64,000 bases of DNA from positions 138,867,564 through 138,931,563 of the forward strand of contig CM060961.1 in NCBI GenBank assembly GCA_030765045.1, given 5' to 3'. Below the pieces are notes generated by a model that did not search any database, was not told the DNA's origin, and was given only the letters and a program-made list of their open reading frames with translations. Below, in pieces: positions 58,613-64,000 of the stretch. The translations under genes were made by a program, and so were the position numbers. Numbering within the stretch: position 1 is the first letter of the stretch; each line of letters begins with the position of its first letter. Origin of the DNA: Tenodera sinensis (Eukaryota > Arthropoda > Insecta > Mantodea > Mantidae).

Positions 58613-59209
58613 CTCTCTTTCCAATCAGTCAATCAATCAATCAAAATTGGAATTTGGGTTTGGTAGAACCAAAACCCAGGCAGTTTACGGTTTTACCCTC
58701 TTCAGCCTAGTATTTTTATTTTTTGTCTTGTTACGTGAGAGATCCTTCAGCGTGTACGTATGGCAGATTATTGTAGTTATTAAGATGTGTAAATATGCAT
58801 CTTGTTGTTTATTTTTTGTATATATACTTATATATTTGTTTATATATTTTTATTATTATTATATATTTTTTTGTTTTTTTGTTTTTTTTTTTGTTTTTTT
58901 GTTTTTTGGTTTTTTGTTGTTTATTTATTTATTTTTTGTTTTGTTTGTTGTTTATTTGTTTTTTTTTTTTGTTTTTTTGTGTGTTTGTATTTTGCATATT
59001 TACACATTTACAATGTTAAGTGTGTTTGTTAAGGCCCGGGTCCCACAACATGCCGCCGTCTCTGCTTCTGCCCTCAGACGTTTTGTTTGGTGCATGTTTT
59101 TTATTATTTGTTAGCTCAGCCTTGCAATTTTTAAATTATTTGTGATTTTGTTCTCTTGTTTCGGGGGGTGATGAGAATTAGATGTCTACTAATGCTTGAA
59201 GATATTGTT

Positions 59210-62012
59210 CTACTTGTTCTTTCTGTTGCTCTTGGTGTCATAAATTTCGATTAAGGTTAGTAGTGGTGGATTTTCTTCTTGTTGTATTCGTCTGTAGAGT
59301 CTGGTATGAGCATTGTGTATATAATTCAGCATCAGATTTGCAATGTGCTTGTCTATTGGCATTGTCCTTGCATACTCATGGATTAATGTGTTTTTATAAT
59401 TGGGGAAGAGTTTGTTGGCAGTTCGTAGACATCTACGCTCAAACGCTTGAATCCTCGCCATAGTTGTTTTTGATATAAGTGGCATCAGTGCCACTGCTCC
59501 GTATGTTAGACAGGGACGTATTAGCGCTTTGTATAATCGCGTCAGTATATGTGTACTAAGTCCTGTTTTGTTGAGCCTGGCGAGGAACGTGAGCGTGGAA
59601 TGTATTGCTCTTGTTTTATTGAGGAGGGTTTTGTAATGCGGTGCTACTGTAACTTTTGTGTTGATTTCTATGCCGAGATATTTTATTGATTTTGCACATG
59701 GGATTATGGATTTATTGAATTTCAATGTGAGGTTGTTATGTAGGAATTTTCTCTTCTTTATGATGATTATGGCTTGTGTCTTCTCTGTATTGATCGATAT
59801 GCGCCATTTTTTGGTCCAATCAAGGTATTTTTTAAGCTGTAGTTCTAGTTGATGTTTGGCCTGAAGGGTACGGGGGCTTGTGCACCAGTACGCGGTGTCA
59901 TCAGCGTACTGGGCAAGTTGGATGCTGGGGTGAATTGGCTGTGGTGTGTCTGCTGTGTATATGATATACAGGAGACCTGATATGGCGCTCCCTTGAGGTG
60001 TTCCTGCTTGCAGCGTAATAGATCTGGATAGGTTGTTTTCGATCTTTATGTTGGCTGTTCTGTCTGACAAAAAGCTGGCAATCCATCTTGTTATTCTTGG
60101 ATGTATTTTGTAATCTGTAAGTTTATATAAGAGGCCGTTGATCCAGCATTTGTCAAAGGCTGATTTGACATCCAGAAACGCTGCGACTGTTGCAAATCCT
60201 ATATTGTAGCTGTTTTTAAATTCCGACATCACTCGAACAAGTTGGTCTTGGATGGTAATTTCGCTTCGATATCCGGCTTGTGTTCTTGGAATGAGATGTT
60301 TTTCATTGCATATTTTTGTTAGCCGTTTAACCATGACCCTCTCAAATATTTTGGAGAGGGTTGATGTTAGCGATATTGGCCTATAATTCCGATGATCGGT
60401 GTTGTCTTTTCCAGGTTTCTGGAACAGTAGGATATGCGCTGTTTTCCAATTTGTAGGATGGTAGCCGAACCGGAGCATGTTGTTGTATATATTTGCTAGT
60501 ACTTGTAAAGTTTCTGTTGGCAGATTTTTAATCATCTGATATGTGACGCTGTCCGGTCCGGGGGCTGTATTTTTTGTGTTTTTGACTGTTGCCAATATGT
60601 CATCACTGGTTAAGGGTGTTTCTGCTTCATCATCAGGATTTAGCTCTTGTATATCTAGTTGTGGGGTGTAAATTTGGTGTTGCAGCTGGACATGGAAGTT
60701 AATTCTATTGAAATATCTTTGATTGAAGTCTGGACTGTGTGGTGTTTGGAATACTTCGTTGTAGTATGTGCGGAAGATTTCAAGTTTTTCGTGAGTATCT
60801 GTGACAATTTTTCCATTTTTTTTTAATGGGGTAGTTGGGGGCAGTCTTTTTCCTGGTACTTTTGATTAATTTCCAGAACTTTGCTGGGTTGTGCTGATGC
60901 GAATGTGTTAGATCTTGAAGCTTTCTGTCCCAGTGTTGGTGGTTGTGTTCTTCTATGGCTTGTGTCACATCTTCTTGCATTTTGTTTAGGATTGTTTTGT
61001 CTGCTGGGTTGTGTGTTTTCAGGTAGTTTCGATGTGCCTTTCTCTTCTTTTTTATGAGCTGTATGATTTCTTTAGGGAGTGGTCTGCTGTATGGATTTAT
61101 TTGGACGGTCTTGGTGGGAATTGCTACTGTGTGTGCTTGCATGATGATGTTTGTAAGTGCTTGTGCTTGTTGATCCATATCATGTGTTGTCGTTGCTGTG
61201 GCTTGTACTAAATTTCTTGTCAGTTCTAGTGCTGTTTCTTTGTAGAGTTTCCAATCTGCGTTGTCATAGTCTTTCACGGTTATTGTTTTGGAGACTTGTG
61301 TTTTCCACTGACCGGTTTTAAGAGTGACTATGACCGGCATGTGGTCAGTATCTGGTGGCGCATCTGTTGTAATATCTTGCACTAGAGGATATGTATGTTT
61401 GGATACTAATATTTTGTCCGGTGAACTGTTTTTCTGTGAGCCTTGTCCTATTCGTGTGGGGCCTGGTGTGAGGATTAGTTTCAGTTGAGAATGTTTCAGA
61501 ATCTTCACCAGTTCTTTTCCAAGCCTGTTTGTGTGTTCGTCGAGTAGCTCTTTGTGATTTGCGTTGAGGTCGGCTGCTATTATTAGATTTCTGTAATTGT
61601 CATGAAGGTAGTTGAGTAAGGTGGTGGGGAGATGTCCATCTGAGGGAACGTATATTGTGGCGATGTGTAATTTCGTTCTATTTATTGTAATCTGAATTAG
61701 TAGGAACTCGTGTTGTTGAAAGGCTTGGGGTATGGCTATTTGCGTTGGATTTAATTCATTTTTAACAAGCACCATCACTCCGCCACCATAACCATGTTGT
61801 CTATCTTTCCTGAAAACTGTGAGAGGTTGGAAGGTGAAATTTCTTCTTTTATTGAGTTTGGTCTCATTGACGGTAATTATGTCTGCACAGTGGTGTGATA
61901 GGAGATCCTGTAGTTGTTGTCTTTTTCCGGTTATTCCATTGATGTTGATATGCAGTAATTTGATGTTATTTTTAACTTGGTTGTGTGTTCTTATTGTTGT
62001 TATTTCCGGATG
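59210..62012 (-). pseudogene. ORF2: AP endonuclease and reverse transcriptase, one frameshift
   Basis: The endonuclease half (61980-60850) shows LLHININGITGKR, IITVNETKLN, HIATIYVPSDG, IIAADLNANHKE, SPDKILVS and DTDHMPV. The RT half (60595-59210) has TAPGPDSVTYQMIKNLP, NYRPISLTSTLSKIFE, AGYRSEITIQDQLVR, AAFLDVKSAFDKCWINGLLY, AGTPQGSAISGLLYIIYTAD and LAQYADDTAYWC, then a C-terminal domain. Catalytic residues look present. The halves are in different frames, and the shift lies in an A9 run (60816-60824). No ATG precedes the endonuclease in its frame. The nearest ATG (62029) is one frame off. Whether the frameshift is biological or an assembly error is open. Confidence 0.9.
60816..60824 (-). other. 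A9 homopolymer causing the ORF2 frameshift
   Basis: Nine A on the coding (minus) strand. Upstream, YPIKK leads into a dead frame with a stop at 60780. With an 8- or 10-base run the downstream RT frame would follow. The flanking sequence has no other lesion. Confidence 0.75.
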
Positions 62013-62098
62013 TCATTTATTTCTTGCATGGTGTTTACTTGTTCTATTTCTTGACGTCCTGAATAAATATGGCAAGTTGATTTCCTAACTTTGCTGTA

Positions 62099-63454
62099 TC
62101 AATGGATTTTTTTTAAAGTTTTCTGTGCTGTTATTTTGATGTTATGTAACAGCCTTGCTCGTTGGTTTGGTGGGGTGGAGTCATATAACGGTGGGATAAT
62201 GGTGGATATTATTTGTGCAATTATTGTTTGTGTTACTTCGTTGATATAAGTTGTTATATTTTCCTGGATTTTGGTGATTTGACTCTGCAGATTTTGTATT
62301 TGCTCTTTTGAGTGCTCTATCACTTGTTTCATTGTTCCAACTGTTTCTTTGGCGGTCAGTTCCTTTTTAGTTGCTGGTATGGTGTGGAAATTAAGTTCAG
62401 TCCAGTTTGTGCTTTGTTTCGGCTGTGGGGGAGTTGGGAGATTGTGCGGAAAAATATGAGTTTCTGCGATTTCTGTTGTTTTGGTTGGTGCAGTTCTAGG
62501 ATATTTGGGGCACTTAACTTGCCCGGTAAAATGCCCAAGTCTTTCGCAGGTGGCGCAGTATGGTGCGGCGTGCTTTATGTGTTTGCACTTTTGCGTCTGT
62601 GACTTTTGACCACAGTGGAAGCATGTAGGAATTGTTTTAGTGCAGTTCTCTTTCTGATGACCATACTGTTGGCACTGCCGACACGGAATGTGTCGTTCAG
62701 AGTGGCGCGATGCTTCTGCGCGAAATATTTGCTTCTCAGTTATTGCCCCTTGGTGAATAATTGTGGTGATGGTGGCGACATCAGTGCTAAAAACTCGCAC
62801 TAAAGTTGTGGGCTTGTCGCGGCTTATTATGCGGGATACCCGGCTTATGTCCGGGTAGTCTTCTTGAATACTGGCGAGGATAACTTCGTCCGGTATATCA
62901 CACGGGATTCCCTTTATCACAGCGGTCATTGTTTTCCTGGGCTTTTCTTGTGTTTTTTCTGTATCTTGAGTGGTGTCTATGTTGGTCGTGTACCGTGCTA
63001 GTTTGCCAAAATGGTGGGCAGGGATTCCTTGCGAGAAGGTGGTGGCTGCCTGCTGGTGCTTGAAAATCAGGGCAAGCGTGTTTCTAGGACTGTATAGTCT
63101 TTGTACGCGGAAAAGGGACTCGGCAGGTTGTTGATGTTTTTCCATCAATGATTTTATAAGCCAGGCGTTTTGCTTTTCTGGTTCACACGTCAGGATGTAG
63201 AGCGTGAAATGTCCATGTGGTACTACTATTGCATTTGGACCAGGTGGTTGTTTACTGGTGCTAGTGCGTGAGACGCTGGCATTTGACTCAGTGCTTGTTT
63301 TTAAGTTGGAGTCGCTTGAGCTGCTGCTTATGTTGTGGGATGGGGTAGTGTAAGTTGTGTGTCTATGTATCTGTCTGGACGTGGTAGCGGTATTAGCGTT
63401 AGGGTCAGGAGGGGGTTTTGTAGGGAGTGTCGTCGGCCCTTGAATTTTGGGCAT
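62099..63454 (-). CDS. ORF1 Gag-like protein with zinc knuckles (451 aa)
   Basis: ATG at 63454 starts MPKIQGPTTLPTKPP. Residues 1-80 are Ser/Thr/Pro-rich. A mid-region around residues 85-240 (FTLYILTCEPEKQNAWLIKS; AVIKGIPCDIPDEVI; VRVFSTDVATITTII) resembles the RNA-recognition/CTD-like module of Jockey ORF1 proteins. Three knuckles are CRQCQQYGHQKENC, CFHCGQKSQTQKCKH and CATCERLGHFTGQVKC. The C-terminus has a coiled-coil-like stretch (MKQVIEHSKEQIQNLQSQIT). The frame is intact to 62099. It would bind element RNA and help reverse transcription. Confidence 0.9.
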   Translation of the reverse strand: MPKIQGPTTLPTKPPPDPNANTATTSRQIHRHTTYTTPSHNISSSSSDSNLKTSTESNASVSRTSTSKQPPGPNAIVVPHGHFTLYILTCEPEKQNAWLIKSLMEKHQQPAESLFRVQRLYSPRNTLALIFKHQQAATTFSQGIPAHHFGKLARYTTNIDTTQDTEKTQEKPRKTMTAVIKGIPCDIPDEVILASIQEDYPDISRVSRIISRDKPTTLVRVFSTDVATITTIIHQGAITEKQIFRAEASRHSERHIPCRQCQQYGHQKENCTKTIPTCFHCGQKSQTQKCKHIKHAAPYCATCERLGHFTGQVKCPKYPRTAPTKTTEIAETHIFPHNLPTPPQPKQSTNWTELNFHTIPATKKELTAKETVGTMKQVIEHSKEQIQNLQSQITKIQENITTYINEVTQTIIAQIISTIIPPLYDSTPPNQRARLLHNIKITAQKTLKKIH

Positions 63455-64000
63455 GGCGACAGGTAAGTTTTAATGGTAAGAGGGAGTAGCTGCTAAGAAG
63501 CACGGTTTTATTACTCTTAGTTTTAAAAGCTGCCTGTAGTGTGGTTCCTTCGAACCACAGAACTGTACTGTTCTTTCGGCAAGGTCTACTGACCCAAAGA
63601 GTGTAAAACCTGGCTACAGGAGGGGTGGTTTGGGAAAATAGGTTTGGTGGGCTGTGTGGATAGAGAGATGGCAGGGCCGGTGAAGATCTAGAAGTTCTTG
63701 TAGATCTTCGCAAGGCTGAATGATACTCGATGTTATTGACGTATTGTGTAGTTGGCCGAGGGTGGTGAAGTTCACTCGTCGGTTACTCGTCGCTGATTTG
63801 CTGCTACTTCTGCTGCGCTGCGGTTGGCTTCTCGCTAATGCTGCTCCTCCTGATGGCTGGCTGCAACCCGATGCTTCGATGCTAGCTGATCTCTCTCTTT
63901 TTCCTGTTGTGCAAATTATATTTATATCATCGCTTTATAGCGTGCTTTCACAGCGTATTTAACTATACAACACGCCAAAGAGTGGAAAGCTTCTTGATTG

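Larger units (their letters stand above)
58621..63892 (-). mobile_element. Nearly intact non-LTR retrotransposon (Jockey/I superclade)
   Basis: On the minus strand the order is 5' UTR (63892-63455), ORF1, ORF2 and a 3' UTR with an A-rich part, ending in a (TGAT)n tail at 58621-58640 with no poly(A). CTCTCTTT occurs at 58613-58620 and 63893-63900 as a possible 8-bp duplication, which is low in complexity. ORF1 is whole and ORF2 has one clear frameshift, so this is one of the youngest elements here. RNase H was not recognised after the RT, which favours a Jockey-like clade. Confidence 0.88.

Noticed and set aside
58647..59114. Hydrophobic Phe/Tyr/Ile-rich plus-strand frame with apparent membrane segments
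   Set aside because: It is the antisense of the A-rich 3' UTR of the minus-strand non-LTR element.

Overview
This window looks like non-genic DNA from a large, repeat-rich arthropod genome. The best guess is a hemimetabolous insect such as a cockroach or a relative. The reasons are very long trinucleotide microsatellites, many tRNA-derived SINEs, Jockey-type non-LTR retrotransposons, mariner and hAT DNA transposons, (CCTAA)-related arrays like the insect telomere motif, and an insect-like NDUFA6 copy. The species cannot be fixed from the sequence alone. No intact host gene with exons and introns was found. The only host-derived coding sequence is an intronless, ATG-less NDUFA6 (complex I B14 subunit) retrocopy at about 15165-15554. 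Layout from left to right. 1-7310: anonymous DNA with an internally deleted mariner-like transposase (2512-3707, minus) that carries a 5'-truncated non-LTR insertion flanked by an 18-bp duplication, then an uninterrupted (TAA)173 tract, a decayed Gypsy reverse transcriptase and a compound microsatellite. 7311-15760: several SINEs, the 5' piece of another non-LTR element, a telomere-like decamer array with SINEs inside it, a decayed hAT transposase and the NDUFA6 retrocopy. 15760-34790: mostly anonymous DNA, a decayed mariner, SINEs, and repeated copies of an unnamed 0.8-1.1 kb interspersed repeat called RepA here. 34793-36726: a 5'-truncated Jockey-like element with an 11-bp duplication. 37005-38085: two unrelated inverted-repeat (foldback) structures side by side. 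39051-47751: a hAT element bounded by a perfect 8-bp duplication, containing a full-length 5.3-kb Jockey, a 50-bp SINE fragment and a RepA copy. 48220-48596: a second tRNA-bearing foldback. 50973-56154: a solo LTR split by a very young LTR element that keeps gag but has lost pol. 58621-63892: a nearly intact minus-strand non-LTR element with ORF1 whole and ORF2 broken by one homopolymer frameshift. The coding sequences act as transposition machinery, not as a host pathway. They are gag/nucleic-acid-binding proteins, AP endonuclease plus reverse transcriptase, and DDE or hAT transposases. SINEs and fragments presumably moved by the non-LTR machinery, and RepA and the foldbacks by unknown machinery. 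I found no credible new defence, biosynthetic or regulatory system. The most unusual items are the two head-to-head tRNA-Ile-like foldbacks, the roughly 680-bp palindrome beside one of them, the RepA family, the pol-less LTR element with LTRs identical by eye, and the four-element nest.
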